Shown in pieces: positions 35,211 through 46,850 of a stretch of 64,000 nt of DNA (position 1 is the first letter of the stretch; each line of letters starts with the position of its first letter). Under the pieces are notes generated by a model. It was given only the letters and a program-made list of their open reading frames with translations. It ran no database searches and was not told where the DNA came from. This stretch comes from Sipunculus nudus (Eukaryota > Annelida > Sipuncula > Golfingiida > Sipunculidae), in contig CM049313.1 of assembly GCA_026874595.1 (NCBI GenBank), forward strand, positions 50,455,659 through 50,519,658, read 5' to 3'. Both the position numbers and the translations under genes were made by a program.

Positions 35211-36012
35211 ACCCTGAGCCCAGATTGTCGGGTAGTAGCTTACTGTTGAAGTAGATGAATAACTAAAATACCTGACCACAGCACGGCTTAACAATATCCA
35301 GACCTGTCCGTGACAATCTCCGTGGAACAGATGTTCTAAATTTCAGTCCTGTCTATGTTCCGGACTGATTAATACGGTTAAAATCAAGACCGTGTGCTCG
35401 GCTCATTGAAGCTCGAACTGACATTGGTGAGGTCAGAGTGAATCAGGCAAACTTACGGCGCCATCCTATAGCTCAGCAAAACGATTCTGAAAAGCATAGA
35501 ATATATATAGTTTTCAGGTTAGCCTCGGAGATATGCAAGATACCACCATGACTTAAGAATAATACACTTCATTATACAAAATAATTTAGCTTGTAAAGAA
35601 ACATATAGATGTACAATTCAACGAAATAAGGAATTTCATAATTCTTTAATATAAACTTACAGGAATTCATCAAAATTTTTAAAAAAACTGGAATTGTGTA
35701 TCACGTTTGTACTATACCCTGATGTAGGAAATGTGAACCATTACTCTTACGTAGTTACATACCAGTCTTTAAAAAAAGTCCTATCTTTATCTTCATTTCT
35801 TAGAAAGGTCAAATATTTATTTCTGTTCAGCGCGGTGTTTTGAAAAATGGATCAACGTCATGTATATGTATAAGCTTTTTTTCTTTTTTTAAAGGAATAT
35901 GTTTTAAGTCCGTTGTTACAAAAAATTGTGGTGATCCCTGAAATGAAGCAAGGCTAGAGTAAAGCAGATGTGATACAAATACAGATATACAGTCTACTGG
36001 GCCACAAAAAAT
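35211..36012. other. Unique AT-rich DNA
   Basis: No recognisable exon although it lies downstream of the candidate promoter. Confidence 0.35.
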
Positions 36013-36340
36013 AAGGTCTAGTTCCCAGGCACTTTTTTAGAAATCAATGTGGGCGGGCTTTTTTTTTTTTTTTTTTTTTTATTTTGTATGGTTCGATAAA
36101 AATGTCAAATGATAATGGAAAAGCATGATAATTACAGATTTATTATGCTAAACAAGTAAAAGCACTGCATAACAAAGGAAATTTTATCAAAATAAATTGT
36201 TTAATTTTATCTTCTTGAAAGAAATGAAAATTTTGAGCAGCTGGAGCTAAACATTGGTAAGTTTCTCTTGACAATCAAAATAATTTTTTTTAATGCGGGG
36301 GATTAAAATTGACGCGGGCGGTGCCTGAGAGCCATACCTT
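36013..36340. mobile_element. MITE-like element with 20 bp inverted ends
   Basis: Left end AAGGTCTAGTTCCCAGGCAC and reverse-complemented right end AAGGTATGGCTCTCAGGCAC agree at 16 of 20 bases. GGGCGGGC (left) and GCGGGCGG (right) motifs lie just inside. The 328 bp interior is AT-rich with a T22 run at 36059-36080. The target duplication is obscured by flanking A and T tracts, so the superfamily is unassigned. Confidence 0.5.
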
Positions 36341-36355
36341 TTATTTTTTTTTTTT

Positions 36356-36406
36356 GGGGGGGGGGCTTATTTAAAGAACCTTCCTCTCTCTCTCTCTCTC
36401 TCTCTC
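36356..36406. repeat. G10 run and (TC)n microsatellite
   Basis: G10 at 36356-36365 and a TC run at 36384-36406. Confidence 0.9.
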
Positions 36407-36661
36407 ATATTAACAGTTAAATCCTCATTGATTATCAGCGGTACCCAGTGTCCATTTTATAAAGTATAAATAAAAACCTCGTACTCTCGTTTGGCCTGCT
36501 GACTTGGTAATCAAGATAGACATCTTGTATATACTTTTATAATTGTATTGCAGCATCCAGGCATTAATTGTCAGCATTTATAATTCAACAAAATCGGTAC
36601 CCTTGACCGGTACCCATGTTCATTTATTGCCAGTATTTCCTGTTATCCTAGTGTTTGCAAT

Positions 36662-36875
36662 ATATACTACACATATTGATATATAATAGACACACTGATA
36701 TATACTATACATATTGATATATACTAGACATATTGATATATACTAGAAATACTGATATATACTGGACGTATTAATATATACTAGACATTTATATGCTAGA
36801 CATATTGATATATACTAGAAATTGATATATACTAGACATATTGATATATACTAGACATATGTAATAGACATATCT
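36662..36875 (+). repeat. 19 bp minisatellite
   Basis: About 11 imperfect copies of ATTGATATATACTAGACAT, some shortened to 14-17 bp. No frame is preserved. Confidence 0.88.
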
Positions 36876-37554
36876 TAATTCAAACCGTATCATCTATATA
36901 AACAGTGTATTCAATTTTAATAGGTTATGTATCGAACGACATTCTAAACAACAATCTAAAACAAAAACATCAGCCATTCTCCGTTGAATTGGTGCCCTGT
37001 TTTTACATCGATTACATCATGATCTGTAAAAGTGAATGCAATAATAGATCGGTAAAAATATCCGTTATTATAAGACTCCGGATATCATTTTGCATCTTAA
37101 CATATCCGATAGCACTGAGATGCTAATAATTTGCAATAATTTGTGCCAGACTTCCCAGAGGACAAAACCAACCTTGGCAATAACGCTGTGTCTCCTACGT
37201 TTTTTACCAGTCACCTACATTAAGTCTTCCATAAACATCCAGATTTTGTTTGAAGAATTCATGGAAAGAAACTCAAATTGAGGCTATGTGTATGATGCTG
37301 TCTAAGAATGGGAACAGGGGTCCCTGGGAATGATGTAACTTTTCATAAACCTTAAAATATTAATTGCGCATGTTTAATATAAGGGTTTCATGCAAAATAT
37401 TAAAATATGATAAGTAAATATTTAATATCAATTAATAATTCACAATCTTTTTACCATTCACGGGTTTCTATTGTATGGAGCAGCTTTATTTGTACTTCAA
37501 AACGTGTACGTTTAATATCTAAGACATACCCCGACGAAATCCCTGGGGGATTAG
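36876..37554. other. Unique AT-rich DNA
   Basis: Frames of 63-73 codons are present but not recognisable. Confidence 0.4.
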
Positions 37555-38077
37555 CAGTGCTGTGGAACTGGAGTCCAGAATTTTACTTGAATCCGGACTC
37601 GAGTCGACTTTTCAGGGACTCGGACTTGGACTCGAGGGTCTTGGACACGGACTTTTACTCGTACTCGGAGGCAAGGACTCGGGGGGGGGGGGGGAATCAT
37701 ACAGAGTCCATTTCGAGCCCAACAGAAAAAAATGTCACATTATATAACGACTTACGTTTTATACATGTGAGAATTACTAACAGAATATTGCAAAATATTA
37801 ACACTATATACACCAGTCTCTGTATCGTGGGCTTCGTGTAATTTAACAATATAGTAGAAGCATGTTTGAACTAACTTAAAAATTTACATGATAATCTGAA
37901 ATTACCTTTTTAAATTTCTTTTTAATACAATTTGTATTGGATTCGCAAGCGGACTCGAATAAGGCGGATGTGGTCTCGAATCTCAAGGACTCGGACTTTG
38001 ATTTGGACTCGAGTAGCCTGGACTTGGACTTGGACTTGCACTCGGACTCGAATGGTGGGGACTCGACTACAACACTG
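37555..38077. mobile_element. hAT-like non-autonomous element (degenerate)
   Basis: Left end CAGTGCTGTGG and reverse-complemented right end CAGTGTTGTAG agree at 9 of 11 bases. The flanking 8-mers GGGATTAG and GGGGTTGG agree at 6 of 8. CAGTG-type ends with 8 bp duplications are characteristic of hAT elements. Both arms are rich in GGACTCG/GGACTTG words (37590-37680 and 37945-38060), with an AT-rich centre. A G14 run lies at 37681-37694. The 144-codon frame from 37407 runs into it by chance and encodes no transposase. Confidence 0.5.
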
Positions 38078-39960
38078 GGGGTTGGAACATATGAGAATGC
38101 CATGTGATGTAAATAAATGTTTTACTTGACATAAATGTGGTATGAGGAATGGTATGACGTCAGCTCATGAAGTCTGACACACAGCAATAGTTTTTAAGAA
38201 TACTTTGGATAAACAAGATTTATTGATAATCGGCGATAAGAGGTTGATTCAGAGATATCTCAACAAATATCTTTTATATGAAATACGGTAACACAATTTC
38301 TGCAGCTACCCGCCATTTTGTATGCAGTTAAACACATAAGGTGCGGATATAACACTAGATAATTATTCTGTATATCCAAATACCGGAAATAGATTGTTAA
38401 ACTCAATATGCAATATAACAAAATGTAAAATATGGTTTCAGCTACCGTTTAAATATCCAGTTTGTTGAAAGATTAACTGATAAATGATGTATCGATTTTA
38501 ATCGATACGATACGTTACATTGATGCAGTTCGCGCTTATATTTCACATTGAATCTTGATATCGAAATGACACAATAGATACAGAAATATAGGCTACTGGA
38601 GAGTGTCTTATCCAGCAGTTCTCGTAAAAACATTAAATATGTATCAAACGTTAAAGTGTTTATTAAATGGTTTCTTCAAGAAAGTCCTAAAAATATTTGG
38701 ATGTCGAAATAAGTTTTATATCATATATCTGAACAGCATTACAAACGTAGGTGAATATGTCCACTTTTTTCTAGGTCTAAAGGTTAACAAGTATTGTGTA
38801 TCCTTTTATTGGCATTGCAATATGTGTTAAACCTGAAGACGTGGAAATTTACCAAGGTCTAATGGTCAACATGTATCCTGTATCTGTTTAAGTGTGTTCC
38901 AACACTTATTGCACCCGAATGATATGTTGGGTATATTGTAAAACTTATCGATACCTAGTCTCCCTGGAAAAGAAATATATTCTTTCCTCGTATCTTTGTT
39001 GATCACTGGTTTCAGTTATATTCTCTCCTATGAGCGAACTGAAATGCATAGTTCAAAGTTCAAACGTTTAGAAAATACACTCCTGGGTAAACATATTATT
39101 GATATTTGCATGATAAACAATGTGATATGCTTTTCTTTCCAATCAGATAGCATTTTCTGGTATAATTTAAATATATCCCTGTTTTCACAGTTTACTAAAC
39201 AATCCTGCCTTTATTTGGAACTCTCCACATTCCTCCTCTGACGGATCATTCGCACTGAGTCATTAAATTTATTGACTGCAAAATGAAAGATACTGACACA
39301 GTGCGGGTGTTTGATACAATAATCTTTTCTTCGTAAATGACACATGTCTTGTTTCGAATTCCCAACGAGCATTTATCTGTCACATATCCTCTGCCTGTGG
39401 AAATTTTAAACAACATGAAAATGTTTACCGTGTGATTTTTACATAGCTTTTTCTGATTTCACTTTTTAAAATGTGATACAGAATAAAACTGAAAGTATAC
39501 AGCTCATCGAAAACCAAGTGCTTAAATGTGTCAGTAACAGTTTGTTTTGTTCAGTTTGTCAATGGAAGAAAAAATAAAGTTTCAACATTAGGGGAAGGCC
39601 GCTTAAATACTTGTAAATATTTAGCTTATTAGGATGACGGTTGTCAAGATGGATGGTAAAATAACAGCTTGTTAAATGTATCTGTTTTTGCACCATGACC
39701 ATATAGCTACGTCCTCTTCTTAATATCTTTATCATAACCATGAAAATCATTAGAAATATAGAAATATGTTTGGGTGAACGTTCGAAGTCCGATCTTTCTC
39801 TTCGTAAACACATGACCTTCAATTGTTAAGTGCTAGTCCGGTTCATCGTCCTTGGTGTTCAGTCATTGGCATGGCGTTGTGCCTATAAAAAATGTTGTTC
39901 TTAACATCACTGCGTGACAAATCTCATGATGAATGTGAATAAAACCTGTCTGTTGCGAGG
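38078..39960. other. Unique AT-rich DNA, no gene seen
   Basis: Several frames of 75-87 codons lack recognisable features. No repeat found. Confidence 0.4.
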
Positions 39961-39965
39961 TTTCT

Positions 39966-40047
39966 TCCTTTTTTGTTCGGGTGATATATTTTGCCTTCAT
40001 TTCACTTCCTTGTTTGTTCGGGTGATATATTTTGCCTTCTTTTGACT
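39966..40047 (+). repeat. 41 bp tandem duplication
   Basis: Two nearly identical copies, each with TTGTTCGGGTGATATATTTT and GCCTTC (anchors at 39975 and 40016). Confidence 0.88.
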
Positions 40048-41575
40048 TACTCTGCTGGACTGCTAATTGGGAGTTTGTTGAAAATGAAGCCTCAAGATAC
40101 TGAAGCAATGCCTGAGGAACTGAAAGGTTGGATATGATGTAATGTTTTTAGTTCTACAAATGCAGGAGCCAAAATCACTTTCAATTCACTACAACTGCAG
40201 ATGTTTTTTACTGTTTGGATCTTTTTATACGTAGAGAGATACGTGTGGCGAATAATGAATCGTGATATGCACCAGTAAATTTCTAATATCATGTCTTTAA
40301 TGATTTTATAAAGGCAAAACTTTATGAAACTAATAAATTTTCACGACATTCAATTTTCATGAATGAGTCAGGCCTGTTGTTTCATACGAAATCAGTGTTT
40401 GCTTATTCTTTATTTTTACCTGTTATGCTCAGGTTATTCTCTGAATCCTGGGCTCGAGTAGCCTCCATTATCTGGTCATATTACCGTTGCCTGAAGCTAC
40501 ATTTCAGTGAGACCTTATATATTTTTATGTTTCGTTCCACATGGAGTAGCCAGGTAAGATGTAAGCAGGTGTGCCTTCAAACATTGGTATTTTCTATCTT
40601 TTTATAATTAAAACCTATAAATGATTAGTTATGTTCAAATCATGACACGTTGCGGTGTCGTGGTAATTTTCGCTAAACCTTAACTAATGAAAGATGTTAG
40701 ATGCAGTGCTATCTATGTCAGTGCTGCATGGTCAGTACAATGGTATAGTATCTCATTCATCCGCATATCAATTATCGGAAATTTCATTGATCCAACATTA
40801 GAAATAGAAATGTTCATAGTTCAGTAATGAAGTGTTCAGTAATGTTCATATTACAGAAAGGACAATGATTCGAGTTTATTTGTTGTCTCCGTTACTGTTC
40901 GATTATACGGGGGTCTACGGTTTGTACGCGTTGGAAAAAAATACGAAAACCCAAAGTCATTTTTTTCCAAAATAACATTAAAGAACCCATTTGTTGGAAT
41001 GGTGTGTAAAAATAATGTTAATTTTATGAAAGTACAATTAAGGCCATACACACATGATATGTTTCGCGACCCTTTGTGCCAGATATTTCTTGTAATAAAA
41101 CCTCCTTCGGAGCTGACCAGTCCTACGTGTAAATTAGTTACCGATCAATTTTATTTGCGTTCATCTGTAGCACGATCCATTTTTATTAAGAAGGGGAAGC
41201 GTTTCCTGGAAAACTAAGCCAATTATGCATAGCCACTGTTCACTTAAAATTTCAATGTTCGCGACCACTTGCCCTTCCCAGTCCATCAAGGAAAAAGATT
41301 ACCTCACAGATAGACATTCAAACTCGATGCTATAAATCTACTTTACTTTTTAAAAGCCCCTCTATCTGTTCCGCACTCAATGTCCCATGAAAGGCTAGTT
41401 GAGAATTCCGCCAACAGATTTAAGTTTCTTCCTTTGCGAGTCTCTTCTATATTGATAAAACTCGCTTCTTGTTCAGATTGCTTAACTAAGTTTACTGGTT
41501 TATTTAGAAATCTCGTATTCCTTGACATTTTTGTTGGACTGTAGTAAATGTATTTACCGGAGAACATTCTGAACA
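40048..41575. other. Unique AT-rich DNA
   Basis: A good donor-like CCAG|GTAAGA at 40549-40556 lies in an 82-codon plus frame (40359-40607), but no homology is recognisable and no partner exon is evident. Confidence 0.35.
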
Positions 41576-41660
41576 TTAGGGCTATGCGATATTGTCGATA
41601 TATTGCGTATCTTGATACAGTTTTCAAATATCGATATTTTTCGATATACTGTTTAACTTG
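41576..41660 (-). repeat. CGATAT-rich inverted segment, probable transposon remnant
   Basis: GGGCTATGCGATATTGTCG followed by several ATCGATATT/TCGATATA words is typical of old hAT-related remnants seen in many animals (from memory). It lies inside a stop-free 133-codon minus frame (41343-41744) that I cannot assign to a family. Confidence 0.3.
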
Positions 41661-41935
41661 CTCAAACTGATTTTTTTCTAAAGGAAAATTATGCTTCTGT
41701 TGCAAATTTAGACATCTAATTCGATTGGGATTAATGACAGGCAAGACGTTAAAACCGTTATCGTGTTTTTAGACGTCACGTCTCATGATTACTAAATTAA
41801 GATTAAGTGTCAAGTTTAAAGTATTCTTGATTAAAAACGGCATCCTTGCCATGTGGAACACAGCTCTGTATAAAAAAACACCTATACCGCTCTGTCTTAA
41901 ACACAGTCCGGAATTCTGTAACTTAAAAGAAAGTT

Positions 41936-42010
41936 AAGCCTCGGTCACAACCCGCTGCGGTCACCGCACACCGTAGAGTACCGTACGGTTTTTGGGACCG
42001 CAGGAAAACT
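41936..42010. repeat. GC-rich fragment, possible MITE end
   Basis: CCTCGGTCACAACCCGCTGC and GGTCACCGCACACCGTAGAG form a GC- and CpG-rich patch in AT-rich DNA, in the style of a short inverted-repeat element end. No second end was found. Confidence 0.25.
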
Positions 42011-42085
42011 TACACATGTAAGGATTTCAGGAAGCTTTGATCATGAAGCTTTCTTTTAGTTATGTCATAACCAAGTATAAGTACA

Positions 42086-42693
42086 TAAAGGGGCCTTTAC
42101 ACAGAATGACGACTTTTGTGCCTCCTGTGTGCGACCACAAAATTTACCAGGTCGTCGTTGGAGGCTCAAAGAAGGCAGAATGTTCGCCTGGGTCGTTCAA
42201 AGGTGGTACACAGGAGGTTCAGACGTCGCCATGGACGCCATGTTCGCCGTGAATTTTTGAACATGCTCAAAACAGTCGCACAAAGGTGGTTGCTCAAAGG
42301 TGGCCCAAGGGAGGCAGAAGGGAGGCACAGGCATTGCCGTGGTTGTAGAATGAAGGCAGAGTGGTCGCGCTGGTGGCACAGGGGAAGCAGAGGGAAGGCA
42401 GAAGGGAGGCACAGGCATTGCCGTGGTTGTAGAATGAAGGCAGAGTGGTCGCGCTGGTGGCACAGGGGAAGCAGAGGGAAGGCAGGCATGAAAATGCCCT
42501 AATGCTGCATTTTGGGAGGTTCAAGGGAAGCACAAGTATCGCTGAAACATTTATGGAGCATTTACACAGAAACAGGATTTTCTGGGGTTAGGCGACCATT
42601 GAGCGTCCTGGTCATTTTTTGGTTGCTCCAAGGTGGCACAAAGGTGGCACAAAGGTGGCACAAAGGTGGCAGCCCTGTGTAAAGGGGCCTTAA
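42086..42693. mobile_element. PIF/Harbinger-like non-autonomous element
   Basis: The element spans 42089-42690 (602 bp). Left end AGGGGCCTTTACACAG and reverse-complemented right end AGGCCCCTTTACACAG agree at 14 of 16 bases. Both sides carry TAA (42086-42088 and 42691-42693). A 3 bp TWA duplication is the hallmark of PIF/Harbinger. The interior is strongly G-rich on the plus strand. It contains a near-perfect 84 bp tandem duplication (period start anchors 42331 and 42415) and about four copies of ACAAAGGTGGC (42630-42670). Frames of 79-128 codons inside are repeat-driven, not genes. Confidence 0.78.
42316..42485 (+). repeat. 84 bp tandem duplication inside the Harbinger-like element
   Basis: Two essentially identical 84 bp units beginning around GGGAGGCACAGGCATTGCCG. 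As 84 is a multiple of three, three overlapping minus frames and one plus frame stay open and show 28-residue repeats. This is a by-product. Confidence 0.9.
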
Positions 42694-42800
42694 GCAACTT
42701 AGATGGTTATATTTCGTGTTTGAAATAAACCGATTCGTATAAACTTTTATTGTCTCTTTCAATTTAATATGATAAAGAATGATAAAAATAAAATTAAGAG

Positions 42801-42802
<2 letters not shown>

Positions 42803-42850
<48 letters not shown>
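42803..42850. repeat. (TA)n microsatellite
   Basis: Pure TA run of about 47 bp. Confidence 0.95.
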
Positions 42851-42852
<2 letters not shown>

Positions 42853-44636
42853 CCCACCCGTGATGATCCGTGGTTAGATCCGTGACAGTGCGACCTAGGA
42901 TTTAATATCTGGTGGTCGACAAGAGGCATATGATATATTCTGATAGTAACTGGATTATATTGTATCAGTAATTATAGGAAGATATCATTTAACTCGTTAA
43001 AATGGTATGTTCTTTACTTGAGTCTGGAACCTTACGGTGGTCATGAAAATTTGAAGTGGGTATCACTTGAAATGCATCAATCAGTTGAAACGTGCGTCAC
43101 CTTGTCCATGGGAATACTTATAGCATAACCCAGCAGTGACCGGGAAAATGCCTGGGAAATATTTGTTACGTGTTTGAGAACAAGACAATGGTTCTTTGGG
43201 GGGCATCATAGAGAATGTTCTGAACTTAATGCTTTTCAACGAAATCTCTTAATAAATTAACCGTAACAATATTTTTTTTTATTTTATATACCAATATTAA
43301 CACAATTATAGCATTATTTACTTACAGTTAAAGAACACATTTGATGCAAAGATAAACGTTTAAAGCAAAGATTAGATAGAACACATTTTGCAAATGTCAG
43401 GTCGTAAGGCATTTTACCCAGTCACTGCATGTAACTGAATGTTTCTACGTAAATAATCATTATGGCGATAATAAGGAGCTGTGCGGTTCCTTAATTGTCA
43501 TTACCAGATTGGTCATAAAGTGATTAACATCCATCTAGCAAATGAAATGAGTAATTATGAATTTTTTACATATTCTGCATTATATCATTGCTCTGATCAG
43601 AGGTTCGATAGAAAAATAATATAATCAGAACTGTTGTATTAACATTGTGGAACAGTGTCGCAGCTAGACACCTAGTTCTGACTTAATTATTTGGATTAAT
43701 ATTTCGATATTTTTGGTCAAGGTATTTGTCTTCATTTTATCTTAGTGCATACATCTACAGAATTCCATTTCGGTTTCGTTCAACGTGGCGCTTTCTGGTT
43801 GTTTCTTATCGTGGATTTAGCCAGGACCGGTTACTACCGTACCTGCGGCCCCTAGGCATGATTTCATCTTCAATGATCGGTTGTCTTGCTTTGAAACCTG
43901 AGCCTGAACTATAATTTTCTTTTCATGAATAGGGACAAGAAATACAAAATAAAGGTCAAGCCATCTTATTTTATCCACATCATTATATAATACAGGCAGT
44001 GATCGTCTTTTGTTGAGAATTAATACAGAAACGCGTCCGTCGCTTTCATGTATATATCCTCACTAACACTGGTAATATGTATTACTTTGTCTGCAATATT
44101 TTATTAGTATAACACCAATTCATTGACATCAAGAATAAGTCATCTTACTTTAATGAATGAGTATAGGACCATATTGTTAATTTTTCTTCTTCTACATGAT
44201 AAACATGAATAGCATGGGCGCAACTGACCTAACCGTGAATTCTATGCGACTTTAATCGCATTTTTAACAATGAATAATCATGAGCAGGGAAGTTGTGAGC
44301 AAGAAATCGAGTTAGCGTTGAAAATGTAAAAAGTCAATCACCTCACAAGCGCAAAATTTGCATAATGTGGGCTACTCCCTCAAACAGAACACGTGAAGTC
44401 TGTACCAGTGCCCGTGTTCACATGTTTTTCCGGAATAGTTTTTTTTTTTTCATAAAAAGAAGACAGTATAAAAAGTTCTTGGCCAAAGATTGCAGGAGCT
44501 GTTCCGCCGACTGAATAATAATGTGTTACCTTGCACTGAATTCGAATAAGACAAATGATCGAGAATACGACAAACACTTCACAATGATTGCGATATATTC
44601 ATCACTTGAGAATAGCGATATAGCGATTCTAGCTGA
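42851..44636. other. Unique AT-rich DNA
   Basis: No recognisable ORF. A small inverted repeat ATGCGA/TCGCAT surrounds 44243-44260. A T-rich tract lies at 44440-44452. Confidence 0.4.
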
Positions 44637-44735
44637 TGACGTCATTCAATGCGACGTCATACGCGACCGCCTTTTGTGACGTCACTATTGTCTTATAATA
44701 TAAACAGCTCTCGCAACCATAGATATAGACAGACT
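44637..44735 (+). promoter_or_regulatory. Candidate CREB/ATF-type promoter with TATA-like box
   Basis: Two perfect TGACGTCA palindromes (44637-44644 and 44677-44684) flank a third site, CGACGTCA (44652-44659). The TATA-like TTATAATATAAA follows 8 bp after the last site (44693-44704), so initiation would fall near 44725-44735 on the plus strand. CRE sites bind CREB/ATF bZIP dimers, and clustered CREs next to a TATA box are typical of cAMP-responsive promoters. No convincing coding frame follows within several hundred bases. Motif evidence, but an unlikely chance arrangement in AT-rich DNA. Confidence 0.5.
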
Positions 44736-45208
44736 TCTTTGTGTTGCGTTTTGGGGCTTATTAGCAGGATTGGGTCAAAGGGTGGGAGCATATGGACTGT
44801 GGTGGTTACTTAGATAGGGGACAGGGAGGACATGCCCCCCCCCCCCCGCATGTTTCAACCTGCAAAATGACTGACAATATAATATGGTTCCCAAACTTCC
44901 ATAACACTAGTACTCAACCAATAATCGTGTTCAAATTTTCCAACACCCCACACATTTTTTTTCTAATTATATAAGTATAATTTTGTCATTAAAATAATGG
45001 CTCTTACGGCAATCAATAAACTACAAGCTGTGGACAAAAAAGCGTCACAATGTTGCAAATTTCCTCAGGTATCAATGCTATGCTTGGTTTCAAAAATGAA
45101 TAAAAAGCAAAATGACTTACAATATTATTATTATTAATATTATTTTTATAACATTATATTGAGAATACGGGGGTGTTAAATGAGGTGCATCCTTTAAAAA
45201 GGCGAAGC

Positions 45209-45239
<31 letters not shown>

Positions 45240-45275
45240 ATTCATGCGAATAGTAATTGCGCCCCTGAAAAAAAC
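44736..45275. other. Low-complexity and unique mix
   Basis: Contains C13 at 44835-44847, C18 followed by (CA)n at 45208-45240 and ATT-rich sequence near 45123-45150. The two C-run patches and the CGCCCCTG near 45258-45265 look like remnants of short GC-rich mobile elements. Confidence 0.4.
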
Positions 45276-45279
45276 GACT

Positions 45280-46850
45280 GAGTGTTCTTTCTTTCTACAA
45301 CGTGACCTAGTACAGGAACCAATATCTTTCCTCTTCTACGAGAATATCTTGAAGGGTACCCTGTTGCCTTAATTTTTGTGCATGATAAGCTTATACAAGA
45401 CAAAGCTGTCTTTTCTCGCTCTACCTGATTCACTAGAACAGTTGTGCCTTTCTCTCTTCAGCATGATAAGTTAGTACAGGACTCTTTCATCGTCTACATG
45501 TCCATCTTGAACAGAACCCAGTTGTCATTATTTCTTCTAACCAGTACAAGGTTTATCATTCTTCCATTTCTGAATAATTAGTGCAGCACCCAGCCATCTT
45601 ACTATATCTACATTATTATTCCCTCAACATAGCTAACTAGAACGGGCTCAGTTGTTTTGATCCGTCGAAATGGTTAAGTAGAACAGGGCTGGGTTTTCTT
45701 ATTCTGTTTATATGGTCAACTATAACAAGGCCCATTTGTATTATTTCGTCTACATCGTTAACCAGAACAGGGCCAAGCTGTTTTTCTCCGTCTACATGGT
45801 CAACTTACCATGGCCCAGTTGTCTTATTCGGGCTACATAGTTAACTAGAACAGGGCCGAGTTGCCTTATTCCGTCTTATTGATTTTCTAGAACAAGGTCC
45901 AGTTGCCTTATTCCATCTACATTGTTTACTAGAACAGGGCCGAGTTGCCATATTCCGTGTAATTTATTTTCAGAACACGGCTCAGTTGCCTTATTCTATC
46001 TACATGCTTTACTGTAACAGGGACCAGTTGATTTATTTCGTCTACATGGTTAATTAGAACAGGGCTCATTTGTATTATACCGTGTTTGTGGTTTACTTGA
46101 ACATGGCCAATTTGCTTATCCGTCTACATGGTTTACTAAAACAGGGCCCATTTGTCTTAATCCATCTACATGGTTTACTAGGACAGGGCCCAGTTGCCTT
46201 ATTCCGTCTAATGGAATTCCTAGAGCGGGGCTCAGTTGCCTTATTCCATTTACATGGTTTACAGGGCCAAGTTTTCTTATTTCGTCTGCATGGTTAACTA
46301 GAACAGGGCCTAATTTTCTAATTCCGTCTGCATGGATTACTAAAACAGGGCTCAATTGTCATAATCCATCAGGGCCCAGTTGCCTTATTCCGTCTAATTG
46401 ATTTTCTGGAACAGGGCCCAATTGTCATAATCCATCTACATGGTTTACAAGAACAAGGCCCAGTTGCCTTATTCCGTCTAATTGATTTCCTAGAACGGGG
46501 CTCAATTGCCTTATTCTGTCTAATTGATTTCCTAGAACAGGGCTCAGTTGCCTTATTCCATCTACTTGATTCAGTGGAACAGGGCCCAGGTGTCTTATTC
46601 CGTCTATATGGTTAACTAGAACAGGGCCCATTTGTCTTATACCATCTTCATGGTTTACTAGAGCATGGCCTATTTGCTTATCCGTCTTCATGGTTAAACA
46701 GATCAGTGTCCATGAGTCTTATTCCGTCTACATGGTTTACTAGAACAGAACCCATTTTTCTTATTCCATCTTCATGGTTTAATAGAACAGAGCCCATTCG
46801 TTTCATTTCATCTTCATGGCCAGTTAGTGCAGCACGTGGTCATGTTACAT
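45280..46850. repeat. 42 bp minisatellite (about 35 units, decayed at both edges)
   Basis: Each unit reads CGTCTACATGGTTTACTAGA followed by ACAGGGCCCAGTTGCCTTAT and TC. Units are recognisable but irregular from 45280 to about 45650, regular from about 45700 to 46800, then fade by 46850. Because 42 is a multiple of three, minus-strand frames of 79 and 88 codons (46116-46355 and 46425-46691) translate as a 14-residue repeat like LGPVLVNHVDGIRQ. Stops interrupt between them and no start context or signal is evident, so coding is unlikely. Confidence 0.93.

Noticed and set aside
37407-37841. 144-codon plus-strand frame as a gene
   Set aside because: Its second half lies in the hAT-like element and a G14 run, and no domain is recognisable.
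40549-40556. CCAG|GTAAGA as the end of a coding exon
   Set aside because: It is a good donor, but the upstream frame resembles no protein and no partner exon was found.
41343-41744. 133-codon minus-strand frame as a gene
   Set aside because: It includes CGATAT-rich transposon-like sequence, has no known motif and no splice or promoter support.
42116-42533. Four overlapping frames in the Harbinger-like element
   Set aside because: They stay open because the internal repeat is 84 bp, a multiple of three. No transposase motif is present.
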